Shown piece after piece: positions 1-6,550 of a stretch of 8,209 nucleotides of DNA. How positions within the stretch are numbered: the first letter of the stretch is position 1; the number at the start of each line of letters is the position of its first letter. The position numbers and the translations under genes were made by a program. The notes beneath the pieces are model-generated. The model did no database searches and was not told the DNA's origin. It worked only from the letters and a program-made list of their open reading frames with translations. The DNA comes from Syntrophomonadaceae bacterium (lineage in GTDB: Bacteria; Bacillota; Dethiobacteria; SKNC01), in the NCBI GenBank assembly GCA_003555415.1, contig PWHX01000099.1:1-8209 (forward strand). The letters run 5' to 3'.

Positions 1-2
1 AG

Positions 3-230
3 TGGTATGATTATCGAACTATTGATGTGGAAAATGCTAGATTTTTTGATTTTCTTGTAAGTGAAATTTCTGGAGGTGTGCAGGCCCCTTCTCCTTACCC
101 TATGTTATATGCTTATATGTTATGCAGTGACATTCCAGAAGGAGAGGAATTTGTTCATAGTTGTAGACATGGTAAAGACCCTCATCGTATTAAAGTTTGT
201 ATAACTCAAGTACATAAAGTGCAGCATTAA
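3..230 (+). CDS. Unrecognised protein, C-terminal part only
   Basis: A reading frame is open from the first bases of the window (first full codon TGG at 3) to a TAA ending at 230, so the gene probably starts upstream of the window and only about 75 C-terminal residues are visible. A GTG at 27 could serve as a start, but no Shine-Dalgarno sequence precedes it. I do not recognise the family. The segment is aromatic and hydrophobic around PYPMLYAYML. Its tail holds Cys and His residues (HSCRHG, then VCITQVHKVQH) that could bind a metal, though the spacing matches no zinc motif I know. It converges on the helix-turn-helix gene with a gap of about 36 bases. It is probably part of the same accessory block and unrelated to the pilus genes. 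It could be a chance frame, but its length and open left edge make a real gene end more likely. Confidence 0.4.
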   Translation, partial: WYDYRTIDVENARFFDFLVSEISGGVQAPSPYPMLYAYMLCSDIPEGEEFVHSCRHGKDPHRIKVCITQVHKVQH

Positions 231-266
231 ATGCCACCATATTATGGAAAAGATTGTTTGTCTAAT

Positions 267-767
267 TTATAACCCTAGATGATCCCGGATCATTTCGAAT
301 GCCTGCCTGCGCATCCTATACCCCTTTTCCCAGTTTCGATACATACCATATGATACCCCCAGGATCTTTTTCACATCATCATGTCTGGTTGTGTTCTCCT
401 TGCGCCATTTTTGCAGATAGCTTTCATAGTTATCAGAAAGTACAAAGATATAGTAAGCATCTTCAAAGAACTCAACTGGCACATCTAAAATATTGCAAAT
501 TTTATTCATACTGGTATAGTGAGGATAAGTATTCTCTGTTTCATATGAGTAGATGGTGTATTCTTTTAGGCCACACTTTTTAGCTAAATCGTTAGCGGTA
601 AGGCCTTTTAAGAAACGCTGCTTCCTGATCTTCTGCCCCAGGGTGTCTTCTGGGCAATCTTCGTATCTGTGCCTATTGTTTAATTTTTTATATAGAACTA
701 TCGCATTTTTATTCCAGGGGCAACAGGATGCGGCAAAAGTACCACCCTTTATTCTACTTTGAATCAT
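267..767 (-). CDS. Tandem helix-turn-helix (XRE-like) protein, probably 5'-truncated
   Basis: Probable DNA-binding protein with two helix-turn-helix units. In the 166-residue frame, the first spans about 42-97 (TLGQKIRKQR, GLTANDLAKKCGL, then YSYETENTYP) and is followed by an ILDVPVEFF linker typical of XRE/Cro-type domains. The second spans about 115-164 (YLQKWRKEN, DDVKKILGVSYGMYRNWEKG). The layout resembles small two-domain XRE-like proteins found in accessory regions of Clostridia; target and role are unknown. The only in-frame ATG, GTG or TTG upstream of the first domain is the ATG at 767, and it lies inside sequence that encodes PilB on the other strand. Residues 1 to ~23 are therefore unlikely to be native, and the real start was probably lost at the junction near 700. 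The protein resumes family-like sequence at about YKKLNNRHRYED. No ribosome binding site is visible for the ATG. Domain assignment is firm, the start is not. Confidence 0.7.
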   Translation of the reverse strand: MIQSRIKGGTFAASCCPWNKNAIVLYKKLNNRHRYEDCPEDTLGQKIRKQRFLKGLTANDLAKKCGLKEYTIYSYETENTYPHYTSMNKICNILDVPVEFFEDAYYIFVLSDNYESYLQKWRKENTTRHDDVKKILGVSYGMYRNWEKGYRMRRQAFEMIRDHLGL

Positions 768-1451
768 TTAAAATCCAGAGAAAAGAACATTATTACGGTA
801 GAGGACCCGGTAGAATATCACCTGGATGGAGTAAACCAGGTTCAGGTTAATACGAAGATTGGTTTTAATTTTGCTGTGGCCCTGCGGACCATATTGCGGC
901 AGGATCCTAATATTATTATGATTGGAGAAATAAGGGATTTGGAAACAGCCGAAATTGCCGCCCGGTCAGCACTGACCGGGCATCTGGTTTTTTCCACCTT
1001 ACATACTAATGATGCCCCCCGGGCCATAACCAGGCTTCTGGATATGGGGGTAGAAGATTATCTGTTGTCTTCTGCTGTAATAGGGGTTGTTGCCCAGCGC
1101 CTAGTGAGAGTTATATGCCCTTACTGTAAAGAAAAGTACCTTCCCTCCCGGGAGGAAGAAAAGACTTTTTGTTTATATTATAAAGAAACGAAGATACCTT
1201 CTTTGTACCGGGGAAAGGGATGTGATTCTTGCAACAATACCGGTTATAAAGGGCGACATGCTATTCATGAAGTAATGCTTTTTACTGAGCGGATGAAAAA
1301 AATTATTTTAACCACTCCTTCTGTGGAAGAAATATACCGTGAAGCCAGGACTGAAGGTTTAATATCCCTCCAGGAGGATGGTATGGACAGGGTTGCCCAG
1401 GGGCTAACGACTATTTCAGAAGTTTTAAGGGTAGCCTTTGAGGGAATATAA
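696..1451 (+). CDS. pilB: Type IV pilus assembly ATPase PilB (GspE family), C-terminal half only
   Basis: PilB is the cytoplasmic hexameric ATPase that powers pilin polymerisation. All catalytic elements of the C-terminal domain are present: Walker A GATGCGKST (717-743), Asp box ITVEDPVEY, Walker B-like IIMIGEIRD, His box STLHTNDA, and a CPYC...CDSC tetracysteine zinc site followed by GYKGR. The familiar family sequence starts at about 705 (IFIPGATG). Immediately upstream, where the family normally has a Gly, the frame reads Asn-Tyr and then stops at TAG 693-695. Full-length PilB is about 550-570 residues, so roughly the first 300 (N1 and N2 domains) are missing. A TTG at 759 is the first formal start, but it lies after Walker A and has no ribosome binding site, so any product from it would be inactive. 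The residue before the P-loop Gly is Pro where Thr is usual. This is either a broken gene or half a gene joined wrongly in assembly. pilC follows after 20 bases. Confidence 0.88.
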   Translation, partial: NYRIFIPGATGCGKSTTLYSTLNHLKSREKNIITVEDPVEYHLDGVNQVQVNTKIGFNFAVALRTILRQDPNIIMIGEIRDLETAEIAARSALTGHLVFSTLHTNDAPRAITRLLDMGVEDYLLSSAVIGVVAQRLVRVICPYCKEKYLPSREEEKTFCLYYKETKIPSLYRGKGCDSCNNTGYKGRHAIHEVMLFTERMKKIILTTPSVEEIYREARTEGLISLQEDGMDRVAQGLTTISEVLRVAFEGI

Positions 1452-1456
1452 ATTAT

Positions 1457-1474
1457 AAGGAGAGCTTTAAAATG
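1457..1474 (+). promoter_or_regulatory. Ribosome binding site and start of pilC
   Basis: AAGGAGAG at about 1458-1465 lies 6 bases before the ATG at 1472. It gives pilC its own initiation signal even though the upstream pilB is truncated. Confidence 0.75.
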
Positions 1475-2698
1475 CCTTTCTTTTGCTATAGGGTCAAGGA
1501 CCAGTTGGGTAATACTATCCAGGGCTCTTTAACTGCTAGTTCTCAGGAGCAAGCTTTATCAGACCTGTGGGAACAGGGTTATTATATATTGAAGGTCAAA
1601 GAGTATTCGGAAAAAAAGAATGTTTTAGCAGGATTAAAATTTATTCCTTTAATTCGCAGGGGGAAAATCACCTCCCGGGACCTTATGTTTTTTTGCAGGC
1701 AGTTTGCAACTATGCTTTCTTCAGGCATGACAGCTTTGCATTCCCTAAGTACATTACAGCGAAAAGCAGATAACCCTTTGCTAAGAAAAGCCTTGGAAGA
1801 AGTAACGAACAAACTGGAACAAGGGCATACCCTTTGGGAATCCTTTGCCAGGCATTCCGATATATTCCCCTCTATTGTTACTCATATGATTGAAGCAGGG
1901 GAAGCCGGAGGGTTTTTGCCCGAGGTGCTAGAAAGATTGGCAGAACATTTTGAAAAAGAACATAACCTGAAAGAAAAAATTAAAACTGCTACGGCTTATC
2001 CTATTGTTATCTTGACCCTTGCTGTTTTTGTCATATTTTTTTTAATTATTAAGGTGCTTCCTACCTTTTCAGATTTATTTACAGGTATGGGGGTAGAACT
2101 CCCCCTTTTAACCAGGGTAATATTAGGCTTTGGAGAAGTGGCTTCCAATTACTGGTTTATCATTATTTTTGTTATTATGTCAGTATTACTGTTTTCTTCA
2201 AGGTACATAAAAACAAAAACTGGGAGAATATTATTCGACAGGTTGCTTTTTAAAATTCCCTCATATGGACTTCTTTATAAAAAGGTATTAACAGCTCGTT
2301 TTGCCAGGATTTTGGCAACTTTACTGGCTAGTGGAGTGGGACTTCTTGTCTCTCTGGAACTGGTAGAAAAAGTTGTGAATAATACTCAGTTTGCTCAGGT
2401 GATTAGTACGGCTCGAGAGGTAGTTACCCGGGGAGATAAAATATCGGTTCCTCTGGAAAATAGTAACTTTTTCCCCTCGATGGTAGTAGAGATGATTAGT
2501 ATTGGAGAGGATACAGGGCAGCTGGATGAGATGTTGCAAAAAGGAGCTTACTTTTTAGAATCTGAAGTTGAATATGTGGCAGAGCGTTTAACATCCATTA
2601 TAGAACCGCTGTTAATTATTATTCTGGCGGTAATAGTAGGTATTATAGCCTTGTCTGTTTTACTGCCCATGTTTAACATATTTCAATATATCGGTTAA
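1472..2698 (+). CDS. pilC: Type IV pilus inner-membrane platform protein PilC (GspF family)
   Basis: Integral membrane platform protein that couples the PilB motor to pilin insertion at the base of the fibre. At 408 residues it is the usual length for PilC/GspF. It has two T2SF domains: residues ~73-170 (FCRQFATMLSSGM..., with EAGEAGG at 141-147) and ~275-398 (ARFARILATLLASG, with the matching SIGEDTGQ at 343-350). Three hydrophobic membrane segments lie at about 175-195, 225-243 and 376-400. The short N-terminal region (FFCYRVKDQLGNTIQG) matches the family. The start is ATG 1472 with a good AAGGAG site. It sits between pilB and pilD, a standard order in pilus clusters. No pilT (retraction ATPase) lies between pilB and pilC, unlike in many bacteria. 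The gene looks intact. Confidence 0.96.
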   Translation: MPFFCYRVKDQLGNTIQGSLTASSQEQALSDLWEQGYYILKVKEYSEKKNVLAGLKFIPLIRRGKITSRDLMFFCRQFATMLSSGMTALHSLSTLQRKADNPLLRKALEEVTNKLEQGHTLWESFARHSDIFPSIVTHMIEAGEAGGFLPEVLERLAEHFEKEHNLKEKIKTATAYPIVILTLAVFVIFFLIIKVLPTFSDLFTGMGVELPLLTRVILGFGEVASNYWFIIIFVIMSVLLFSSRYIKTKTGRILFDRLLFKIPSYGLLYKKVLTARFARILATLLASGVGLLVSLELVEKVVNNTQFAQVISTAREVVTRGDKISVPLENSNFFPSMVVEMISIGEDTGQLDEMLQKGAYFLESEVEYVAERLTSIIEPLLIIILAVIVGIIALSVLLPMFNIFQYIG

Positions 2699-2712
2699 AG
2701 AAGGAGGAATTT

Positions 2713-3462
2713 ATGCCAATATTAATATTATTGCTTGGACTTTTATTTGGGTCTTTTTTAAACGTTTGTATTTATCGTCTGCCCCGGGAAGAATTTGTTT
2801 TTAATTACCCTTCACATTGCCCAGAGTGTAAAAGAAAGCTGGGTTTACTGGATTTAATACCGCTGCTGAGCTATATAATCTTAGAAGGCAAGTGCCGATA
2901 CTGTGAGGTAAGTATAAGCCCCAGATATCCAGTTGTAGAAATACTTACTGGTATCGTATTTCTTACAACATACATGTCCATAGGTTTTCATCCCGGCTTA
3001 ATCAAATACTTGTTTTTCTTTTCGGTTCTCATTGTAGTTTTTTTTATAGACTTGGACCACAAGATTATTCCCAACAGCCTGGTTCTGGTTATTTTAACCT
3101 GGGGAATACTATGGCAGATATTTTGGCCGGAGATTTTCTGGGTAGAATCGTTAAGTGGTGCTTTGTTGGGTGGAGGTTTTCTTCTGGTGCTGGCTGTTAT
3201 AAGCCGGGGGGGCATGGGTGGTGGGGATATTAAATTGATGTTTGCTGCCGGCTTTTATTTGGGCCCTTTCTTGACGTCAACGGCTTTGTTTATCGGTTTT
3301 TTCAGCGGTGCTGCAGTGGGAATAGCATTAATTCTTTTGAAGATAAAAAAAAGAAAGGATTATATCCCCTTTGGTCCTTTTTTGAGCCTGGGTATTTTTT
3401 TAGCTGTCCTATGGGGCCGGGATATTATTGATGTTTACTTGAGCTTTATAGGTTTACATTAA
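2713..3462 (+). CDS. pilD: Prepilin peptidase / N-methyltransferase PilD (GspO, A24 family)
   Basis: Membrane aspartic protease that removes the short leader of type IV prepilins after Gly and, in bifunctional members, methylates the new N-terminal residue. At 249 residues it has the bifunctional length. The N-terminal SFLNVCIYRLP signature is present. A cytoplasmic loop carries two zinc-type pairs, CPEC (36-39) and CRYC (61-64). The protease aspartates are visible in FIDLDHKIIPN (Asp113 and Asp115) and in GGMGGGD (Asp172, the GxGD-type motif). There are several hydrophobic helices. ATG 2713 is preceded by a strong AAGGAGG (2701-2707), 14 bases after pilC ends, so the two are co-transcribed. 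Its expected substrates are the four prepilin-like proteins encoded at 5650-7467. The gene looks intact. Confidence 0.96.
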   Translation: MPILILLLGLLFGSFLNVCIYRLPREEFVFNYPSHCPECKRKLGLLDLIPLLSYIILEGKCRYCEVSISPRYPVVEILTGIVFLTTYMSIGFHPGLIKYLFFFSVLIVVFFIDLDHKIIPNSLVLVILTWGILWQIFWPEIFWVESLSGALLGGGFLLVLAVISRGGMGGGDIKLMFAAGFYLGPFLTSTALFIGFFSGAAVGIALILLKIKKRKDYIPFGPFLSLGIFLAVLWGRDIIDVYLSFIGLH

Positions 3463-3470
3463 ATAAGTTT

Positions 3471-3499
3471 CCTATCATTACTTTTTGAATAATGATAGG
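3471..3499 (+). promoter_or_regulatory. Perfect hairpin between pilD and pilM
   Basis: CCTATCATTA (3471-3480) and TAATGATAGG (3490-3499) form a perfect 10-bp stem around a 9-base loop. No T-run follows, so it is not a classical rho-independent terminator. It ends about 5 bases before the pilM ribosome binding site, in the widest gap within the pilus operon. It could be an mRNA processing or stability element, a translation-modulating structure, or a dyad operator. The stem is read directly from the sequence; the function is not known. Confidence 0.6.
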
Positions 3500-3502
3500 T
3501 TA

Positions 3503-3519
3503 TAGGAGTGACGGTATTG
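3503..3519 (+). promoter_or_regulatory. Ribosome binding site deciding a TTG start for pilM
   Basis: TAGGAG at 3503-3508 lies 8 bases before TTG 3517-3519. An in-frame GTG at 3508-3510 overlaps the Shine-Dalgarno sequence itself and so cannot be served by it. TTG 3517 is therefore the better start. Confidence 0.6.
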
Positions 3520-4569
3520 TTCTTATATAATAGAAGCAGTTCTTTTTTAGGTTTAGATATAGGTTCCAGTCTTATAAAGGTGGTTCAGCTTAAAAAAAAT
3601 AGAAAGGATGTTATTTTAAGTCGCTATGGTGTCGTAAAAACTCCGGTAGGAGCTGTTATTGATGGAAAAATTCAAAAACCGGAACAATTGGCAGGAAGCC
3701 TTAAAACTTTGATAAATAGGAAAACTTTTAAAGGAAAGCCGACAGTTATTTCTGTGGGTAGAGAAAATGTTATATTAAGAAGCCTGGTTCTACCACAAAT
3801 GAAACGCAAGGAGCTTTTAAAAGCCATGAGGTATGAAGTACAGAAACATATAACTTCCTCGTTGGAAGAAATAACTTATGATTATTCTAAACTTCGCTGT
3901 CTGAATGGGAATCAAGTAGAAATACTGATAGCAGCAGTTCCCCAGGATATTATTCAGAGATATATGGAAGTCATGGAAATGGCAGGTCTTTATGTTTCAG
4001 CTGTAGAGGTTGAGGCCTTGGCTTTAATTCGTAACTTTGGTTTTGATTTAAATAAAAGAAATCATTTTCCGGAAGACATTGTTATCCTGTTGGATGTAGG
4101 GGCTGAGACAACTGGTATGAATGTGCTGGAGGGAAACCATTATAGTTTCAGCCGTAATCTTTCTTTAGGGAGTAATTATTTTATCCGCAAGGTAATGGAA
4201 AAAGAAAATATATCTCAGGAGTTGGCGGAGCATAAGCTAAATAATCATACTTTTTTAGGCCTTAGGGGGGCAGAAGATGCAGCTGCTGAACTGGTAAGGG
4301 AAGTCCAGCGCACCCTTAATTATTACTTGTACAGGAATGATGATAGGGAAATGTCTCTAAAAAAGATTTTTATTACCGGCGGGGCTTCAGGCTTTACAGG
4401 ATTAGATTCTTATATAAGCTCTAAACTACAAATAGAAACCCTTTTATTTGACCCTTTTCTATACTTAGAGTGTGACAAGAAAATTTCAAATAATATTTAT
4501 AGAGATAAAAGATTTTTAAACGTAGCCATAGGATTAGCTTTAAGGAGGTGGAATAGAAATGCCTATTAA
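3517..4569 (+). CDS. pilM: Type IV pilus assembly protein PilM (actin-like ATPase)
   Basis: Cytoplasmic actin/FtsA-like nucleotide-binding protein that docks on the N-terminal tail of PilN and links the motor to the membrane alignment complex. It has 350 residues from TTG 3517 (353 if GTG 3508 is used), the normal size. The nucleotide-binding motifs are in order: phosphate 1 FLGLDIGSSLIKVVQL (~residues 10-25), phosphate 2 ILLDVGAETTGMNV (~190-203), and the adenosine motif IFITGGASGFTGLD (~284-297). The central segment with MRYEVQKHI and AAVPQDII is typical of PilM. The end overlaps the start of pilN by 11 bases, which implies translational coupling. The start is chosen from the TAGGAG site. 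A hairpin precedes the gene and separates it from pilD. The gene looks intact. Confidence 0.94.
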   Translation: MFLYNRSSSFLGLDIGSSLIKVVQLKKNRKDVILSRYGVVKTPVGAVIDGKIQKPEQLAGSLKTLINRKTFKGKPTVISVGRENVILRSLVLPQMKRKELLKAMRYEVQKHITSSLEEITYDYSKLRCLNGNQVEILIAAVPQDIIQRYMEVMEMAGLYVSAVEVEALALIRNFGFDLNKRNHFPEDIVILLDVGAETTGMNVLEGNHYSFSRNLSLGSNYFIRKVMEKENISQELAEHKLNNHTFLGLRGAEDAAAELVREVQRTLNYYLYRNDDREMSLKKIFITGGASGFTGLDSYISSKLQIETLLFDPFLYLECDKKISNNIYRDKRFLNVAIGLALRRWNRNAY

Positions 4570-5110
4570 TTTAAGGCCACCGGAATATGCTCGGAAAAGG
4601 GGGTTTCATTGGACCCGCTTGGTTTTTGTTACAGGTATTATTATTTATATATTTTCTATGTTCTTTGCTGCTATTTATTTAAAAACTTTAAAAATGGAAA
4701 AGGATATCAGCTTGAGTGCTTTAAAGGCAAATTATCAGCTTACCATAAATGAAAAAAATAACATAGAAGAAAAATCAATTCTTTTTAAAAATTTAGAAAA
4801 GGACAAAAAGGACCTGGAAAAACTTCTGTATTCCAGTGTGAAATGGTATTCCTGCCTGGATTTAATAATTAATACTTCTGAAAGTGAATTATACATAGAA
4901 AGCCTGCAGGGCTCGGGAACTGATATATATATTAACGGCAGGTCTCAAAAATTAAGTGTTATAGCCGGATATCTTTCCATCTTAGAACAAACAGGCCTGT
5001 TCCATCAAATAGATTATCAAGAAGTAAAAGGGTATGCAGGTGGCTATTTCTACTTTTCTTTAAGGGGTCAAATGAATACTCCAGTGGAGGCCGAAGACAG
5101 TGCTGTATAA
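4559..5110 (+). CDS. pilN: Type IV pilus alignment protein PilN
   Basis: Bitopic inner-membrane protein that pairs with PilO and binds PilM in the cytoplasm. The N-terminal MPINLRPPEYARKR is the INL(L/R)P-type tail that PilN uses to bind PilM. One membrane helix follows at about 21-41, then a charged coiled-coil stretch (~45-90), and then an alpha/beta domain (~110-172) compatible with the PilN ferredoxin-like fold. The length, 183 residues, is typical. ATG 4559 has AAGGAGG at 4542-4548 inside the end of pilM, and the two genes overlap by 11 bases. The 3' end overlaps pilO by 11 bases. Sequence similarity in this family is low, so the name rests on the tail motif, topology and position between pilM and pilO. 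Confidence 0.88.
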   Translation: MPINLRPPEYARKRGFHWTRLVFVTGIIIYIFSMFFAAIYLKTLKMEKDISLSALKANYQLTINEKNNIEEKSILFKNLEKDKKDLEKLLYSSVKWYSCLDLIINTSESELYIESLQGSGTDIYINGRSQKLSVIAGYLSILEQTGLFHQIDYQEVKGYAGGYFYFSLRGQMNTPVEAEDSAV

Positions 5111-5648
5111 ACTCAAAGCCATTATTATTAATTTGCGAAACAGGCATATTATGGCTTTACTGGCCTTAAGCCTGATTACTGTGGTTGTTTTCTTTATATA
5201 TTTTTATCCTTCCTGGAAATATATAGCAGAAACTAAGGGGGAAATTGTCCGGCTGGAGGAAAGCTTAGAAGAAAGCCGCTTATCAAAAGGACAAGAAATC
5301 AGTCAGAAAGAAATAAAGGAATTAGAGAAAAATCTTCTTAAGATGAAATCTATCATACCCGGGGAGGATGTTTTGCAAAATTTATTTGCCGAATTGGAAA
5401 AACTTTTTTTTAGCCATAGTTTTGAAAAACATACTCTAAGGATAAGCGAGATATCTTCTTACGGGGATAATAGCTACAATTATTTAGATATTGCTATTAC
5501 CCTTTTAGGATCAGAGCAGGAAATAATTGATTATATTAGAGATATAGAAAGCCATTCCAGGGCTCTGGAGATAAGACAGGTTAACCTTGATAGAAGAGAA
5601 AGCCTGTTTTTTGGCACTCTTTATGTCCGGGTTTTAATTAATTATTAG
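5100..5648 (+). CDS. pilO: Type IV pilus alignment protein PilO
   Basis: Bitopic inner-membrane partner of PilN in the pilus alignment complex. A short basic cytoplasmic segment is followed by one membrane helix (~18-36), a heptad-like charged coiled coil (~43-86, rich in Glu/Lys/Leu), and a C-terminal domain (~92-182) with the IIDYIRDIE segment common in PilO. The length of 182 residues is normal. The start is GTG 5100, supported by GGAGG at 5086-5090, and the gene overlaps pilN by 11 bases. In Gram-negative clusters pilP and pilQ would come next; here a prepilin gene follows after one base. The name rests on topology and position more than on strict motifs. Confidence 0.87.
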   Translation: MLYKLKAIIINLRNRHIMALLALSLITVVVFFIYFYPSWKYIAETKGEIVRLEESLEESRLSKGQEISQKEIKELEKNLLKMKSIIPGEDVLQNLFAELEKLFFSHSFEKHTLRISEISSYGDNSYNYLDIAITLLGSEQEIIDYIRDIESHSRALEIRQVNLDRRESLFFGTLYVRVLINY

Positions 5649-5649
5649 A

Positions 5650-6090
5650 ATGGGAAGTGCATCTAAAGTGGAGGGAAGTTGCTCAAGGGGTTATTCTTTA
5701 ATAGAAGTCCTTATGGCTTTAACAGTTTTAAGCATCTTAATACTGCCTTTACTGTCGTTATTTGTCTATGGTATTGACTATAGCCATTGGGCAGGCAGGG
5801 AAACGAAAGGTGCAGCTTATGCCCATGATATGATGGAGCATTTGAAGGCAGAGGGTTTCAGAAGCTTAAAACAGCAGATTTCTACTGATTATTTTTTAGT
5901 ACCTGAAGAAGATTGGGAGGAAATAGGAAGTTATACCCGTTATTATAGTCTCCAACTGGTTACTAAAGAAATGGCCTATGAAGATTTCCTAAATATAGAA
6001 CTTCTTCTCATAGAAGTATATGTAGAGTGGGATGAAAGGGAGAGAGAAATAGTTTTAACCTCTTACCTGGCCCCAGGAGATGAGAGATGA
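5650..6090 (+). CDS. Minor prepilin, PilV/GspI-like
   Basis: Predicted type IV minor pilin processed by PilD. The class III signal is clear: a leader ending SRG (Gly14), cleavage before Tyr15, Glu at mature position +5 (Glu19), and a hydrophobic helix SLIEVLMALTVLSILILPLLSL. The 146-residue length and the start of the mature helix resemble PilV/GspI proteins, which form part of the tip complex. The C-terminal region ends in a beta-rich part (EVYVEWDERER). ATG 5650 follows the pilO stop by one base with no good Shine-Dalgarno sequence, so it probably depends on coupling. A GTG at 5668 with GGGAAG upstream is an alternative that would shorten the leader to 8 residues. The leader contains a Cys (Cys11), but there is no lipobox. 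Confidence 0.85.
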   Translation: MGSASKVEGSCSRGYSLIEVLMALTVLSILILPLLSLFVYGIDYSHWAGRETKGAAYAHDMMEHLKAEGFRSLKQQISTDYFLVPEEDWEEIGSYTRYYSLQLVTKEMAYEDFLNIELLLIEVYVEWDEREREIVLTSYLAPGDER

Positions 6091-6548
6091 AAAATATTAA
6101 CTTTGAACGGGGTTTTACCCTCCTTGAACTTATTTTAACTCTGGTTCTTTTAACCGTTGTCCTGGGGAGTGCATATAGTTTTTATTTTATGGGTTTAAAT
6201 TCCTATCATGGAGGCGTTAATCAAATAGATTTGCAGCAAAACGCCCGTATAGCCATGGATAAGATAAGCAGCGAGCTAAAGTTTGCTGACTATTATAGTA
6301 TAAAAGATACAGGTGAAAAAATATATTTTTTTTTCCCAGACGAAAACACTCTGCATACTTTTCGACTCCGGGGGAAAGATCTGGAGTACTGTATTGGTTC
6401 TGGGGTAACCAAAGTAGCTTACAATGTAGATTCTCTGGAATTTTTCTATGGGAAAAATGGTACTGTTGCGTTTATAATTACGGTTAAAGACCAGAGTAGA
6501 GAATACTCCCTTTCTTCCTCTGTAAAACCAAGAAACCTAAAGGATTAA
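6087..6548 (+). CDS. Minor prepilin, PilW/GspJ-like
   Basis: Predicted type IV minor pilin. A 9-residue leader ends in ERG; cleavage before Phe10 gives mature FTLLELILTLVLLTVVLGSAY with Glu at +5. The segment QQNARIAMDKISSELKFA after the helix is characteristic of PilW/GspJ-type proteins. The C-terminal half is a beta-rich domain with one Cys. The length is 153 residues. ATG 6087 overlaps the preceding stop in an ATGA arrangement (4-base overlap), with AGGAG at about 6073-6077, so it is coupled to the PilV-like gene. It probably assembles with its three neighbours as a tip or initiation complex; that role is known for the family and inferred here. Confidence 0.87.
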   Translation: MKNINFERGFTLLELILTLVLLTVVLGSAYSFYFMGLNSYHGGVNQIDLQQNARIAMDKISSELKFADYYSIKDTGEKIYFFFPDENTLHTFRLRGKDLEYCIGSGVTKVAYNVDSLEFFYGKNGTVAFIITVKDQSREYSLSSSVKPRNLKD

Positions 6549-6550
6549 TT

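Noticed and set aside
279..293. ATGATC/GATCAT palindrome around CCG at the end of the helix-turn-helix gene
   Set aside because: It lies within coding sequence, has only a 6-bp stem and no T-run, so neither a terminator nor an operator can be supported.
759..761. TTG as a genuine pilB start
   Set aside because: It lies after Walker A, has no Shine-Dalgarno sequence, and the homologous protein clearly continues upstream through GATGCGKST.
299..762. Two overlapping + strand open frames opposite the helix-turn-helix gene
   Set aside because: They are shadows of the minus-strand gene, with no ribosome binding site and no family-like composition.
3526..3531. TATAAT just inside pilM, resembling a -10 box
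   Set aside because: No acceptable -35 sequence lies 16-18 bases upstream, and the site is within coding sequence.
5650..5700. Cys11 in the leader of the first minor prepilin as a lipoprotein site
   Set aside because: No hydrophobic signal or lipobox precedes it; the prepilin peptidase site after Gly14 explains the N-terminus.
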